Shown: positions 37,642 through 47,376, numbered from the stretch's first letter. The stretch: DNA of 64,000 nucleotides from Leptotrichia sp. oral taxon 221 (GCF_018128245.1 NZ_CP072378.1:1736001-1800000), one strand, 5' to 3'. Translations and numbers: made by a program. Notes: generated from the letters alone by a model not told the origin.

Positions 37642-38592
37642 TTACGATCTCAATTTAGGATTTAATGCATCATTTAACGCATCTCCTACAATATTAAACG
37701 CCAATGTAATTAATGAAATTACAACTGCTGGAATTACAAATAAATAAGGATAAGAATCCATATTTATGAATCCATCAAATACTAAGTTTCCTAATGAAGC
37801 TTGAGGAATTGGTACTCCTAATCCAATAAAACTCAAAAATGCTTCTGTAAAAATAATATTTGGTATATCAGTTGTCAATCTAATAATTATAACGCTTAAT
37901 GTATTTGGTATTAAATGTCTCAATGTTATCCAAATAAAGTTTCCACCAAGTGATTTTGATGCTAACACAAATTCACTTTCCTTAATTTTTAAAACTTCCC
38001 CTCTTACTAACAATGAATATCCTAACCATCTAGTCAATGACATCGCTATAATAATTGTTTTTACGCTATTTCCCATTACAACCATTAATAAGATTATGTA
38101 AATCATCGAAGGAATTATCATTAAAATTTCTACAATTCTTGTCATAATTGTGTCGATTATTCCACCAAAATATGCAGAAATCGCACCATAAACTGTACCA
38201 AAAATAACACAAATAATTGCTGTTACAATTGATAATTCCATTGAAATTCTAATTCCTTGAGAAAGTCTTGCGAATAAATCTCTTCCTAAATTATCCGTCC
38301 CTAAATAATGCCCTGTTTTTATACCTTGAGATGGACTTAAGAATTTTTGTGTTAAATCTTGTGCTCTGTACGAATATTTTGTTAGATGTTGTCCAAAAAT
38401 CGCTAAAAACGCAAAAAATACTGTTAATGCTAAAAATGATAACGCCAATTTATTTTTCTTAAATCTTCTCCAACCGTCTTGCCAAAATGTTAAACTTGGT
38501 TTGTAAATTACCTCATTTTGAGCCGTATCTGGTCCAACTATTTTAAAGTCTTCTGCCGTTGGAATATATTTTTCATTTGTACTATTTGACAT
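37642..38592 (-). CDS. oppC: Oligopeptide ABC transporter permease OppC
   Basis: OppC is an inner-membrane permease subunit. The 316-residue protein has a cytoplasmic N-terminus with FWQDGWRRFKKNKLA, the OppC-type TDNLGRDLFARLSQG motif, and about six membrane helices. The coupling segment near ASKSLGGNFIWITLRHLIPN corresponds to the EAA motif. It starts two bases after oppB. Confidence 0.95.
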   Translation of the reverse strand: MSNSTNEKYIPTAEDFKIVGPDTAQNEVIYKPSLTFWQDGWRRFKKNKLALSFLALTVFFAFLAIFGQHLTKYSYRAQDLTQKFLSPSQGIKTGHYLGTDNLGRDLFARLSQGIRISMELSIVTAIICVIFGTVYGAISAYFGGIIDTIMTRIVEILMIIPSMIYIILLMVVMGNSVKTIIIAMSLTRWLGYSLLVRGEVLKIKESEFVLASKSLGGNFIWITLRHLIPNTLSVIIIRLTTDIPNIIFTEAFLSFIGLGVPIPQASLGNLVFDGFINMDSYPYLFVIPAVVISLITLAFNIVGDALNDALNPKLRS

Positions 38593-38594
38593 AC

Positions 38595-39572
38595 TTACGC
38601 CTCATCTCCTTTTCCAAGTTTAATTTTAGGATCTACTAACGCATACACAATATCCATAATAATCATCATTATAATCAAGAATATCGCATAAAATACTGTT
38701 ACTCCTAATACCATCGTATAATCTCTATCATTTATACTTTGAACGAAATATTTCCCTAATCCAGGAATTGTAAAAATTTGTTCAATTACAAATGAACCAG
38801 TCAATAATGCTGCTATTGTTGGTCCCATTATTGTAATTATTGGTAAAATGGCATTTCTTAATGCGTGTTTTAATACTATATCTTTAGGTTTTACACCTTT
38901 TGCTATTGCCAATCTAATGTAATCTTGTCCCATTACCTCAATCATTTTATCTCTAAGTAATCTCGCTATTAACGCTACTGTATACAATCCTAACGCAATT
39001 ACAGGCAATATTTTTTTAGACGGATCATCCCAACCTGACAATAAAATTCTAAACAGTGGTAAATTCAGCTTATCAATCAAAATTCCATTATGAAAATCAA
39101 CTGCATATTTCTGCATTAATCCCGCCAGGACAAAACTCGGAACCGATATCCCAATAATCGCTATTACCATTGATATCTTATCCTGATACTTCCCTCTCTT
39201 CAATGCTGCAATTATTCCTAAAGGTATTCCCACTACCAATGCAAATATAATTGCTCTAGCTCCTAAATCTGCTGACACAGGAAAACTATCTACAATTACA
39301 TCATTTACAGTTCTTCCTCTAACTTTCATCGACATTCCTAAATCACCTTTTGAAATGCTCTTCAAATATTCTACATATTGAACACCTAAAGGTTTATCTA
39401 AGTGATATTTTGCCATTAGGTTTTCTTTTATCTTCGGTGGTATCGCTTTTTCACTTTGAAATGGATCACCAGGTAATAAATGTAATAAAAAGAACGTAAT
39501 TGTAATTACTAACCATAAAGTTACAAATCCCATTAAAATTCTTTTTATTAAAAATTTTAATACATTTTTCAT
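38595..39572 (-). CDS. oppB: Oligopeptide ABC transporter permease OppB
   Basis: OppB is the partner permease. The 325 residues show the typical start (LIKRILMGFVTLWLVITITF), the LLPGDPF motif, six predicted membrane spans and the coupling stretch LAIAKGVKPKDIVLKHALRN. It is first in the unit, behind a near-consensus promoter in the region divergent from asrA. Confidence 0.95.
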   Translation of the reverse strand: MKNVLKFLIKRILMGFVTLWLVITITFFLLHLLPGDPFQSEKAIPPKIKENLMAKYHLDKPLGVQYVEYLKSISKGDLGMSMKVRGRTVNDVIVDSFPVSADLGARAIIFALVVGIPLGIIAALKRGKYQDKISMVIAIIGISVPSFVLAGLMQKYAVDFHNGILIDKLNLPLFRILLSGWDDPSKKILPVIALGLYTVALIARLLRDKMIEVMGQDYIRLAIAKGVKPKDIVLKHALRNAILPIITIMGPTIAALLTGSFVIEQIFTIPGLGKYFVQSINDRDYTMVLGVTVFYAIFLIIMMIIMDIVYALVDPKIKLGKGDEA

Positions 39573-39617
39573 CTGTTTTCTCTTCCTTTCTTTATAAATA
39601 ACAAACGTTATGCGTCA

Positions 39618-39647
39618 ATTATACCACATCTTATTTTATTTTTGCAA
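39618..39647 (-). promoter_or_regulatory. Promoter of the opp operon
   Basis: On the minus strand TTGCAA (39642-39647), an 18-nt spacer and TATAAT (39618-39623), with GG directly before the -10. The predicted start is near 39611. The remaining middle of this 382-bp divergent region is AT-rich, and I see nothing further in it. Confidence 0.65.
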
Positions 39648-39824
39648 TTTGTTTTTGTCACGAATTGAAGTAAATTTTTCATTATAGCAAATTTTTTATA
39701 ATTTTTTTTACATATTATAATTTTTCTTAGTTGTAAAATTATTAATTTTTTGTAAATAAATTTTATTTTTCAGATTTTTTTATTTTAATAATAAATTATT
39801 TGAAATCCAAATAAAAACTTTTAC

Positions 39825-39854
39825 TTGCCTAATATAGTTAAAATGGGGTATACT
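39825..39854 (+). promoter_or_regulatory. Promoter of asrABC
   Basis: TTGCCT (39825-39830), an 18-nt spacer and TATACT (39849-39854), with GGGG directly before the -10. The leader to asrA is about 95 nt. No clear operator dyad was found. Confidence 0.65.
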
Positions 39855-39954
39855 CCTAGTGAAAAGAATTACAAATTAAAAATATTTACAGTTCTGTAAT
39901 ACTAAAAATTTTTTTGCATTTGGCAGAAAGATTTTATAAATTTAGGGAGGAAAA

Positions 39955-41001
39955 ATGAAAATTAGCTTAAATTATGCAAATTTTAATAAGGCTTTGGATG
40001 CTTTAAAAAAAGAATATGAAATTCATGCACCCGTAGAAGTTCCTGGTATTGGGAATTTCTCTGATACATCTGTTATTAGATATCACCAAATTGATAAAGT
40101 TGAAGATATTTGTTTTGATAGAAAATCAAATTTTTCAGCAAAGGAAGTAATGTTACCAATTACTCAAACAATGTTTTATTTTACTGAAGATAATGTTAAA
40201 GTTCCTGAAGAAAAAAATAAAAAATATTTGATTTTTTTGAGAAGTTGTGACTTACATTCTGTGAAAAGGGTTGATGAAATTTATTTGAATAATAAATTTT
40301 TGGACATTTATTACAAAAAAGTTAGAGAAAATGTTAAATTTGTTGTTTTTGGATGTCCTAATAGTTTTGAAAACTGTTTCTGTGTGGATATGGGGACTAA
40401 CAAAACTGATGATTATAATATTGGAATTAAAGTTACTGATTCAGAAATATTTTTAGATATTAAAGATGAAGAATTTATAAGCTATTTTGCGAACGATAGA
40501 TTAAATTATAGAAAACAGGAATTTGAAATGGAATTTGTTGAAGATAATGAAATTCACGTTGATATTCCTGATAATATTGAGTTGGAAGATGTTATAAACT
40601 TGGATTTATGGCGTGAATACGATAAGAGATGTATTGCTTGCGGAAAATGTAACTTTGTGTGTCCTACTTGTACTTGTACTTCTACACAAGATATTTTTTA
40701 CAGCGAAACAGAAAATGTTGGAGAAAGAAGAAGAGTTTGGGCTTCTTGCCATGTTCAAGGATTTACTGATATGGCTGGTGGACACTCATTTAGACAAAGA
40801 CATGGAGATAGAATGAGATTTAAAGTAATGCACAAAATTTCTGATTTTAAGAAAAGATTTGGATATAATATGTGTACAGGATGTGGAAGATGTGATGATG
40901 CTTGTCCTGAGTACATCTCTTTCTCAAATTGCATCAATAAATTGAGTGCTGAATTAAAAAGAATTTCTAAAGAAAAAAAGGAGGCTGCTATAAATGAATA
41001 A
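39955..41001 (+). CDS. asrA: Anaerobic sulfite reductase subunit A
   Basis: AsrA is the electron-transfer subunit of the NADH-dependent sulfite reductase AsrABC. The 348-residue protein carries two ferredoxin-type 4Fe-4S clusters, CIACGKCNFVC (226-236) and CTGCGRCDDAC (307-317), plus further conserved Cys and His residues in RSCDLHSV and FGCPNSFENCFC. GGGAGG lies just before the ATG. It overlaps asrB by eight bases. AsrABC is the only plus-strand unit in the window. Confidence 0.95.
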   Translation: MKISLNYANFNKALDALKKEYEIHAPVEVPGIGNFSDTSVIRYHQIDKVEDICFDRKSNFSAKEVMLPITQTMFYFTEDNVKVPEEKNKKYLIFLRSCDLHSVKRVDEIYLNNKFLDIYYKKVRENVKFVVFGCPNSFENCFCVDMGTNKTDDYNIGIKVTDSEIFLDIKDEEFISYFANDRLNYRKQEFEMEFVEDNEIHVDIPDNIELEDVINLDLWREYDKRCIACGKCNFVCPTCTCTSTQDIFYSETENVGERRRVWASCHVQGFTDMAGGHSFRQRHGDRMRFKVMHKISDFKKRFGYNMCTGCGRCDDACPEYISFSNCINKLSAELKRISKEKKEAAINE

Positions 41002-41872
41002 TTCTAATTACGCTGAAAGTGCTTTACCTCTTGTGAAAAAAGCAATTGAAGAAAATTTTAACTCTTATTACACTGAAAATGTGTATTTACCAACTGTACA
41101 TAGATTATTAAAAGTAGAAAAAGTTACTCACTTGGAATGGCTTTTTAGAGTACAATACAAGGGAAAAGTTAGTGCTGGACAATTCATGCAAGTTTCGTTG
41201 CCTCGTGTTGGAGAAGTTCCTATTTCTATTGCTAATTTTAACGAAGAAGAAGGATGGCTTGACTTTTTGATAAGAAAAGTTGGAAAAGTTACTGATGAAA
41301 TTTTTAAATTAAAAGAAAATGATAGAATCTTTTTGAGAGGACCTTATGGGAATGGGTTTCCAATTGATAAGTATAAAAATAAAAATGTGATTTTGATTGT
41401 TGGAGGAAGTGGAATTGCACCTGTAAGACCAATAATTGAATATTTTTATGTACATCCTGAAGAAGTTAAATCGTTGAAAATCATTGTTGGATTTAAAAAT
41501 ATTGAAGGATTAATTTTTAAAGATGAATTTGATAGATGGAAAGAAAAATTTGATGTATTGATTACTTTGGATAACAATGAAGGTGCCAAGGATATGAATC
41601 AAGGAATGGTTACTAAATATATTCCAGATTTATTCTTGCCTGAAGATACTTCTGATTATGAATTTGTAGTTGTTGGACCTCCAATTATGATGCATTTCAC
41701 TTGCTTAGAAGTATTAAAAAGAAATATTCCTAAAGAGCAAATTTGGGTGTCATTTGAAAGAAGAATGTCTTGTGCTGTTGGAAAATGTGGACACTGTAAA
41801 ATTGATGAAACATACATTTGTTTAGAAGGGCCTGTATTTAATTACAGCTTTGCACAAAAATTGCTTGATTAA
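40994..41872 (+). CDS. asrB: Anaerobic sulfite reductase subunit B (flavin/NADH subunit)
   Basis: AsrB resembles dihydroorotate dehydrogenase electron-transfer subunits and passes electrons from NADH through a flavin. The 292 residues have the flavin-binding FMQVSLPRVGEVPISIANF, the nucleotide loop VGGSGIAPVRP, and a C-terminal CAVGKCGHC followed by a later Cys for a 2Fe-2S cluster. It starts within the end of asrA. Confidence 0.95.
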   Translation: MNNSNYAESALPLVKKAIEENFNSYYTENVYLPTVHRLLKVEKVTHLEWLFRVQYKGKVSAGQFMQVSLPRVGEVPISIANFNEEEGWLDFLIRKVGKVTDEIFKLKENDRIFLRGPYGNGFPIDKYKNKNVILIVGGSGIAPVRPIIEYFYVHPEEVKSLKIIVGFKNIEGLIFKDEFDRWKEKFDVLITLDNNEGAKDMNQGMVTKYIPDLFLPEDTSDYEFVVVGPPIMMHFTCLEVLKRNIPKEQIWVSFERRMSCAVGKCGHCKIDETYICLEGPVFNYSFAQKLLD

Positions 41873-41931
41873 TAAATATAATTTGAAAGTGGCGACTGAG
41901 CTTTTAGTAAAAAATGATGGAGGAAAAATCA

Positions 41932-42906
41932 ATGAGTATGGATATAAATAGAAAAGTTGTTACGAAAAACGCTTTTAGAGTAACAAAAGATAGACATAAA
42001 ACTGCTTTGAGAGTCAGAGTTCCTGGTGGAAGCATCACAACTGATGTAATGGAAATGGTTAATGATATTGCAAATACTTATGGAGATGGTAGAATTCATA
42101 TCACAACTAGACAAGGATTTGAAATATTAGGAATCGACTGGAAAGATATTGAAAAAGTTAATAAAATGGTTCAACCAATTATGGAAAAATTGGAAATTAA
42201 TTACAAAGGGGAAAACGAAGGGTATCAATCAGCTGGTACTAGAAATGTGGCAGCTTGTATCGGAAACAAAGTTTGTCCAAAAGGTCAATACAATACAACT
42301 GAATTGGCTAAAAAGATTGAAAAAGTTATTTTCCCAAATGATTTGCATTTTAAAGTGGCTTTGACTGGTTGTGCGAATGATTGTCAAAAAGTTAGAATGC
42401 ATGATTTTGGAATTATTGGAATGGCTAAACCTGTTTTTGATGCACAAAGATGTGTTTCTTGTGGAATGTGTGAAAGAAAATGTACAAAATTGTCGACAGG
42501 GGCAATAAAAATGGTTAATTATAAACCTGTTAGAGACCATGACAGATGTATCGGATGTGGAGAATGTGTATTAAACTGTCCGATGAATGCTTGGACAAGA
42601 GATTCTAAAAAATATTACAAATTAACAATTATGGGAAGAACTGGTAAAAAGAACCCTAGACTTGCTGAAGATTGGTTATTGTGGGCTGATGAAGAATCAA
42701 TCATCAAAATCTTAAAAAATACATACGAATATGTAGAAGAATATATCGACAGAAGTTTACCAAAAGAACATATTGGTTATATTGTTGACAGAACAGGATT
42801 TGAAGAATTTAAAAAATGGGCATTGAGAGATGTTAATTTAGACGAAATTGCTGTTATGAAAGACAATGTTAACTGGGGCGGAGTAAAATATCCAGGAATA
42901 TTATAG
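41932..42906 (+). CDS. asrC: Anaerobic sulfite reductase subunit C (siroheme subunit)
   Basis: AsrC reduces sulfite to sulfide at a siroheme coupled to a 4Fe-4S cluster. The 324-residue product has the cluster ligands C109 and C115 (CIGNKVC) and C147 and C151 (CANDC), then two ferredoxin clusters at 174-184 and 206-216. The ATG at 41932 is chosen because GGAGG lies 8 nt upstream; an earlier ATG at 41914 overlaps that ribosome site. Confidence 0.95.
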   Translation: MSMDINRKVVTKNAFRVTKDRHKTALRVRVPGGSITTDVMEMVNDIANTYGDGRIHITTRQGFEILGIDWKDIEKVNKMVQPIMEKLEINYKGENEGYQSAGTRNVAACIGNKVCPKGQYNTTELAKKIEKVIFPNDLHFKVALTGCANDCQKVRMHDFGIIGMAKPVFDAQRCVSCGMCERKCTKLSTGAIKMVNYKPVRDHDRCIGCGECVLNCPMNAWTRDSKKYYKLTIMGRTGKKNPRLAEDWLLWADEESIIKILKNTYEYVEEYIDRSLPKEHIGYIVDRTGFEEFKKWALRDVNLDEIAVMKDNVNWGGVKYPGIL

Positions 42907-42916
42907 GATATTTTAT

Positions 42917-42979
42917 ACTCAAAACTATTAACAATTACGTAAATTTAAGAGTTGAGTAAAATAGTCATAGTTTTTGAGT
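42917..42979. other. Long hairpin downstream of asrC
   Basis: ACTCAAAACTAT (42917-42928) pairs with ATAGTTTTTGAGT (42967-42979) with one bulged T. It sits between the asrC stop and the terminator, and other pairings are possible in the loop. It is possibly a stabilizing 3' structure. Confidence 0.35.
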
Positions 42980-43010
42980 TTAGTTTTAAAGCAGTTTTAC
43001 TATAAAATTA

Positions 43011-43060
43011 AGAATGTGAACTTATCTCCAAAAATGGTTTTAAATTCACATTCTTTTTTA
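43011..43060 (+). terminator. Terminator of asrABC
   Basis: AGAATGTGAA (43011-43020) and TTCACATTCT (43045-43054) are exact complements followed by a T run. The opposite strand, serving the convergent ABC-permease gene, has only a weak T stretch. Confidence 0.78.
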
Positions 43061-43074
43061 TTTATTTAATTAAT

Positions 43075-43941
43075 TTATTCTAAATCAATTTTCTTTGAAT
43101 GAATATAATTTATCAAGAAAAACGAACCAACATTCAATAATATCAAAGCAATCATCAATGTTATTCCATGGGTACTTAGTACATTAAATACTTGTATTTC
43201 AGAAGATGCTGATCCTTCAATTTTCGATAAACTGACAATTCCTGAAATCATTAAAGTTACTGAGATTATCATAACAATTACGTTACAAATGAAAAAAGTT
43301 ATTATTCCAACAACTATTTTATTTAATTTTATTAAATTTGCAAAAGTAACGCTTAGCATGTAATACCAAGAATATAGTAAAATATACAAAACGTAGCAAA
43401 TTATCGCTATTATAATTAAAGCTATAATTTTTGACATATGTGGATAACTTGCCATTCTTTTGAAAAGTTCTACTTTTACTTCATTAAAATGATCAAATAA
43501 CTCTTTTCTTTCATATTTATTTACATTTGAAAATAATCCTGCAATATAGAAAATTGAGTAAAATATTCCTGAAACAAATGTCCAGAATAAAAAGTTAAAA
43601 TATTTTGCTAAAATTAATTTCTTTGATTCTATCGGTAATGAATTTATTAAATAACCTTCGTTCCCATAAACTGAACTATGAAAATTTGAGATTAATATAA
43701 AAATTGTCAATATCGAAATATATGAACTCAGTATAAAAAATGAAAATGACAACAAGCCTTTTAAAATTGTCAATATCATAAATGTTACTTCTTGAGCCTT
43801 CGAAGTATAATCGCCACTTAGCATATTTGATAATATGCTTGAACATATTACATTAATAACTCCTATTACTATTCCAACTAGATACAACGGTATCAATCTT
43901 CTACTTATCGCTCTAAAATCGTACTTAAATAATTTTAACAT
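43075..43941 (-). CDS. ABC transporter permease (ABC-2 type), substrate unknown
   Basis: The 288-residue product has about six hydrophobic spans, separated by loops such as SNFHSSVYGNEGYLINSLPIE. That stretch resembles ABC-2 exporters related to lantibiotic, drug or lipid export. Its start overlaps the stop of the ATPase gene (TAATG), so the two form one transporter. I cannot assign a substrate. It converges on the asrABC terminator. Confidence 0.78.
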   Translation of the reverse strand: MLKLFKYDFRAISRRLIPLYLVGIVIGVINVICSSILSNMLSGDYTSKAQEVTFMILTILKGLLSFSFFILSSYISILTIFILISNFHSSVYGNEGYLINSLPIESKKLILAKYFNFLFWTFVSGIFYSIFYIAGLFSNVNKYERKELFDHFNEVKVELFKRMASYPHMSKIIALIIIAIICYVLYILLYSWYYMLSVTFANLIKLNKIVVGIITFFICNVIVMIISVTLMISGIVSLSKIEGSASSEIQVFNVLSTHGITLMIALILLNVGSFFLINYIHSKKIDLE

Positions 43942-44645
43942 TATTTGAACACCTCCCTAAAGTATTCGTCAATACTTTTATTCTCATTTTTCGATCTAAT
44001 GTTTTCAACTGTATCATGAAGTAAAATATCACCATTATTTACAAAAACCACTTCATCCAAAATTTTCTCAACATCATTTATTAAGTGAGTTGAAATTAAT
44101 AAAGTCGCATCTTTATTGTAATTTTTAATAATCGTATTCAAAATATAATCCCTCGTAACTGGATCCACTCCCGCTATCGGCTCATCCAATAAATACAATT
44201 TAGCTTCTCGACTCATAGCCAAAATCAATTGAACCTTTTCTCTGTTCCCTTTCGACAACGCTTTAAATTTTTTCGTCGTATCAATTTTCAAATCTTGAAA
44301 CATTTGCAACGCTGTCTGTTTATTAAAATCAGGATAAAAATCCTCAAATAATTTAATCAATGAATCCACATTTTGATTTTTGTCCAAATAATCTCTATCC
44401 GGAAGATATGAAATTATCTCTTTTGTTTCCACACCAATTGGTTTCCCATCTATCAAGATTTCTCCCGATGTCGGTTTCAATAATCCAACCGCCAACTTAA
44501 TTAAAGTTGTCTTCCCACTCCCATTCGGTCCCAACAAACCAATAATTTTATTGCCTTTTATCGAAAGATCAATATCATTCAATGCATTATTAAGTTTGTA
44601 AGATTTTCTCAATTTTTTACATTCTAAAATTACTTTTTCTTCCAT
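43941..44645 (-). CDS. ABC transporter ATP-binding protein (partner of the permease)
   Basis: The 234-residue ATPase has Walker A GPNGSGKTT (39-47), signature LSKGNREKV, Walker B LYLLDEPIAGVD, and switch His in STHLI. The ATG at 44645 is preferred over a GTG at 44654 because AAGGAAG lies 8 nt upstream. The pair resembles GntR-linked exporters, but no regulator gene is adjacent. Upstream is tatD. Confidence 0.88.
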   Translation of the reverse strand: MEEKVILECKKLRKSYKLNNALNDIDLSIKGNKIIGLLGPNGSGKTTLIKLAVGLLKPTSGEILIDGKPIGVETKEIISYLPDRDYLDKNQNVDSLIKLFEDFYPDFNKQTALQMFQDLKIDTTKKFKALSKGNREKVQLILAMSREAKLYLLDEPIAGVDPVTRDYILNTIIKNYNKDATLLISTHLINDVEKILDEVVFVNNGDILLHDTVENIRSKNENKSIDEYFREVFK

Positions 44646-44664
44646 TCTCTGCACTTCCTTTCTT

Positions 44665-45429
44665 TTATTTCATTCTATAAATTTTTTTTGCATTTTCCGT
44701 AGTTACTCTTATAACTTCTTCCACTGAAATTTCCTTAATTCTAGAAATTTCTTCTGCCACATATTTTGTATAAATCGGCTCATTTCTTTTCCCTCTAAAA
44801 GGAACTGGTGTCAAATATGGACAATCTGTTTCTAGGACAATCTTTTCCAAAGGAAGTTCTCTCACAAGTTCTTTCGTCTTTTTATTATTCTTGAATGTCA
44901 AAGTCCCACCAATTCCGATATAATATCTATCTAAAAGTGGTTTTGCCGCCTCAAGCGATCCTGGATAACAATGCAAAATCCCACCAACATTTGGATATTC
45001 CTTCAAAACATTAATCGTATCCTGCAACGCTTCCCTCGTATGAATCACAACAGGCTTTTTCACTCTTTCAGCAAGTTCCATCTGCTTTCTAAATCCAGCA
45101 ATCTGAACATCCTTCGGATCTTCCATCCAATGATAATCCAGCCCAATTTCCCCAATCGCAACAACCTTTTCCTCATTCAAAGCCAATCGCTCCAACTCTT
45201 TTTCCACTTCATCATTATACTTCTTAATATCCACAGGATGAACTCCAATCACCGCATAAATAAACGGATATTTATTCGCAAGAGCCACACTCGTAAGCGA
45301 AGTTTCCAAATCACACCCAATAACAACAGCACTTTCCAATTGCTCCTCAATCCGTTCCAAAACTTCATCAAAATCTTCTGCAAATTGCTCGTCGTAAATG
45401 TGTGTATGTGTGTCTATTATTTTTGCCAT
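44665..45429 (-). CDS. tatD: TatD-family metal-dependent DNase
   Basis: TatD enzymes are cytoplasmic TIM-barrel nucleases with 3'-5' exonuclease activity on damaged DNA. The 254 residues show the metal site DTHTHIYD (6-13), GVHPVD, GEIGLDYH, VIHTREA and ETDCPYLTP, all standard TatD landmarks at normal spacing. It is an independent housekeeping gene here; its neighbours give no added clue. Confidence 0.94.
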   Translation of the reverse strand: MAKIIDTHTHIYDEQFAEDFDEVLERIEEQLESAVVIGCDLETSLTSVALANKYPFIYAVIGVHPVDIKKYNDEVEKELERLALNEEKVVAIGEIGLDYHWMEDPKDVQIAGFRKQMELAERVKKPVVIHTREALQDTINVLKEYPNVGGILHCYPGSLEAAKPLLDRYYIGIGGTLTFKNNKKTKELVRELPLEKIVLETDCPYLTPVPFRGKRNEPIYTKYVAEEISRIKEISVEEVIRVTTENAKKIYRMK

Positions 45430-45507
45430 TTCAATCCTTCCTTTGTTACAAAAAATTTTTAATTTTTATATAAAAAATTTCCAATCTTATTAATTTTCTA
45501 AAATTTT

Positions 45508-46119
45508 CTATTTTAAATTATTCATTATAATATTCCATTTTCCATTAATTTTTGTCGCTTCGACAGTTCCTTCTTTTTCATCAAATTCTTTTATATCCTT
45601 AATTTTATCTGAAATCGTTTTTGATATTATATCTATCAAGGTTGGCATCCATTTCTTTTGAAAATCTTCCCCTGAAACATTTGACAAATATTTTATTGAT
45701 TTTCCAGTTTTTTGCTCAAATGTTTTATTTATTTTTTCTTGGTCTTCAGCTCCCAAAAGAGAATTAAAATTTAATTTTGGTGCTTTTAAAACAAATTTTA
45801 AATCTGCACTTGAATTAGAATTATAATTTATCTCCTTAATACGATATTCCACATTTCTCATATATTCTTTCAAAATTTCACCAAAAAATCTTGCTCCTAA
45901 TTCATCTTTTTGTTCTGCAATCTGATTGTCAACCTCTTTTATTCCTTCAAGAGTATCTCGTTTTATATTTTCAAAAAAAACTTTTTCAATTTCCAAATTG
46001 TTCTTTTCAATTTCTGACTGTTGAATTTTTACATTAGGCTTAACTTCCACCTTATAATTTGCAGAAAATCCAAGACTTGCTGTTAGTAAAAATAACATTA
46101 ACATCTTCTTCATTCTCAT
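45508..46119 (-). CDS. Secreted protein of unknown function (small envelope family, member 1)
   Basis: This 203-residue protein has a clear signal peptide (MLMLFLLTASLGFSA then NYKVE). The mature part is Lys/Glu-rich, with a central RFFGEILKEYMRNVEYRIKEI stretch and a later KINGKWNIIMN C-terminal strand, suggesting a small alpha+beta fold. It resembles the 46129 product and the lipoprotein at 49577 in pattern. No function can be named. Confidence 0.78.
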   Translation of the reverse strand: MRMKKMLMLFLLTASLGFSANYKVEVKPNVKIQQSEIEKNNLEIEKVFFENIKRDTLEGIKEVDNQIAEQKDELGARFFGEILKEYMRNVEYRIKEINYNSNSSADLKFVLKAPKLNFNSLLGAEDQEKINKTFEQKTGKSIKYLSNVSGEDFQKKWMPTLIDIISKTISDKIKDIKEFDEKEGTVEATKINGKWNIIMNNLK

Positions 46120-46128
46120 ACCTCATCC

Positions 46129-46824
46129 TCATTTATTCAAATTATTTTCCAAAATTTCAAACATAGAATCAAAAATATCAAAACCATCACTTTCTAATGT
46201 TTCTTCATCTTTATATTCCCATCCTTTTTTCTTTCTTTCCAAAATCATCTTATTTTTATTAGTCATATACTCAAACTGATTACTATCCAATATTTTTATC
46301 ATTTCATTTTGATATTCAGACAAAATTATTGCATTTGCTTTCATTCTTTCTTCATTGGATAATTTTTGAATTTTTTCATTATCCAATTTATATCCCAATT
46401 CTTTCGAAACTTTATCTTCTAGCATTTTATTAAATTCTTCAGAAAACATAATTTTAAAAATATTTGGTAATTTTTCAGTATAAATTACTTCCACTTTATT
46501 TTTTGAAATAAAGTTAATCTTTTCAATTTCATAAATTGTTTTTTCATAGACTTTATTATTCATCAAAACATCAGGTACATTCGCTTTAAAAAACCCAGTT
46601 ATAAAATTAGTATTTTCCGAATATTCAATTCCTTTATTTTGACTTTCTATCCTATCTAAAATTTCTTTATCAAAAATTTCAACAATTTTTTCACTTTGAT
46701 TTTTCATTTCTTCTTCCGATATTTTTAAACTCTTATTTTTTACAATTTTTAAATTTTCTTTTTTTAATTCAAATGAAAAATTTAATGAAAAAACAACTAA
46801 AAATAAAATCAGTATTTTTTTCAT
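46129..46824 (-). CDS. Secreted protein of unknown function (small envelope family, member 2)
   Basis: This 231-residue protein has an N-terminal signal (MKKILILFLVVFSLNFSF). It is nine bases upstream of member 1 in the same direction and shares its layout: helical start, NKVYEKTIYEIEKI centre, then KKGWEYKDEE near the C-terminus. It has no lipobox and should be periplasmic. It is probably a diverged duplicate, with function unknown. Confidence 0.76.
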   Translation of the reverse strand: MKKILILFLVVFSLNFSFELKKENLKIVKNKSLKISEEEMKNQSEKIVEIFDKEILDRIESQNKGIEYSENTNFITGFFKANVPDVLMNNKVYEKTIYEIEKINFISKNKVEVIYTEKLPNIFKIMFSEEFNKMLEDKVSKELGYKLDNEKIQKLSNEERMKANAIILSEYQNEMIKILDSNQFEYMTNKNKMILERKKKGWEYKDEETLESDGFDIFDSMFEILENNLNK

Positions 46825-46896
46825 AAATCTCCTTTTTTATATTAATTATTTGAAAAAATCTAAAAAAACAAACTAATCTTCTATTTTTAAATTTCT

Positions 46897-47376
46897 CTAT
46901 CTAGGATAAACCAAATTCGCTTCCGTCAAATTCTCCAAAGTTTCTTCCAAAAATTTTTTCGATTCAAAATTAGCCATCGCCAAGTTTTGATCTAAATAGT
47001 TTCCACATTCAATTGCAGTTGCTCCTGGGATTTCGCCTTTAAATTCTGCCATAAATTTGTAAAGTTCTTTCATTAAGTCAATGATGTCCTTTGATTCTAA
47101 TTTTCCTTTCAAAATTACATAAAATCCTGTTCTGCAACCCATTGGTCCAAAATATACAACTTCATCTTTCCAAGTTGGATGATTTCTTAAAAATGTTGCT
47201 CCTAAATGTTCCATTGTGTGAAGTTCTGCGATGTTTATTACTGGTTCTCTGTTTGGCAGCTTCATTCTCACGTCAAAAGTTGTGATGTAATTTCCGTTAA
47301 TTTCGTCAATTCTTGACACATAAATTCCTCTGTTTAATTTTTTATGATCTACTGTAAAACTTGCTATTCTTTCCAT
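46897..47376 (-). CDS. luxS: S-ribosylhomocysteine lyase (AI-2 synthesis)
   Basis: LuxS cleaves S-ribosylhomocysteine to homocysteine and DPD, the AI-2 precursor, recycling the product of SAM-dependent methylation. The 159-residue protein has zinc ligands H53 and H57 (HTMEH) and C124 (IECGNYLDQ), plus C81 in MGCRTG. The ATG at 47376 is chosen for its GGAGGG site; the upstream reading begins inside that site. No lsr receptor genes are nearby. Confidence 0.96.
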   Translation of the reverse strand: MERIASFTVDHKKLNRGIYVSRIDEINGNYITTFDVRMKLPNREPVINIAELHTMEHLGATFLRNHPTWKDEVVYFGPMGCRTGFYVILKGKLESKDIIDLMKELYKFMAEFKGEIPGATAIECGNYLDQNLAMANFESKKFLEETLENLTEANLVYPR

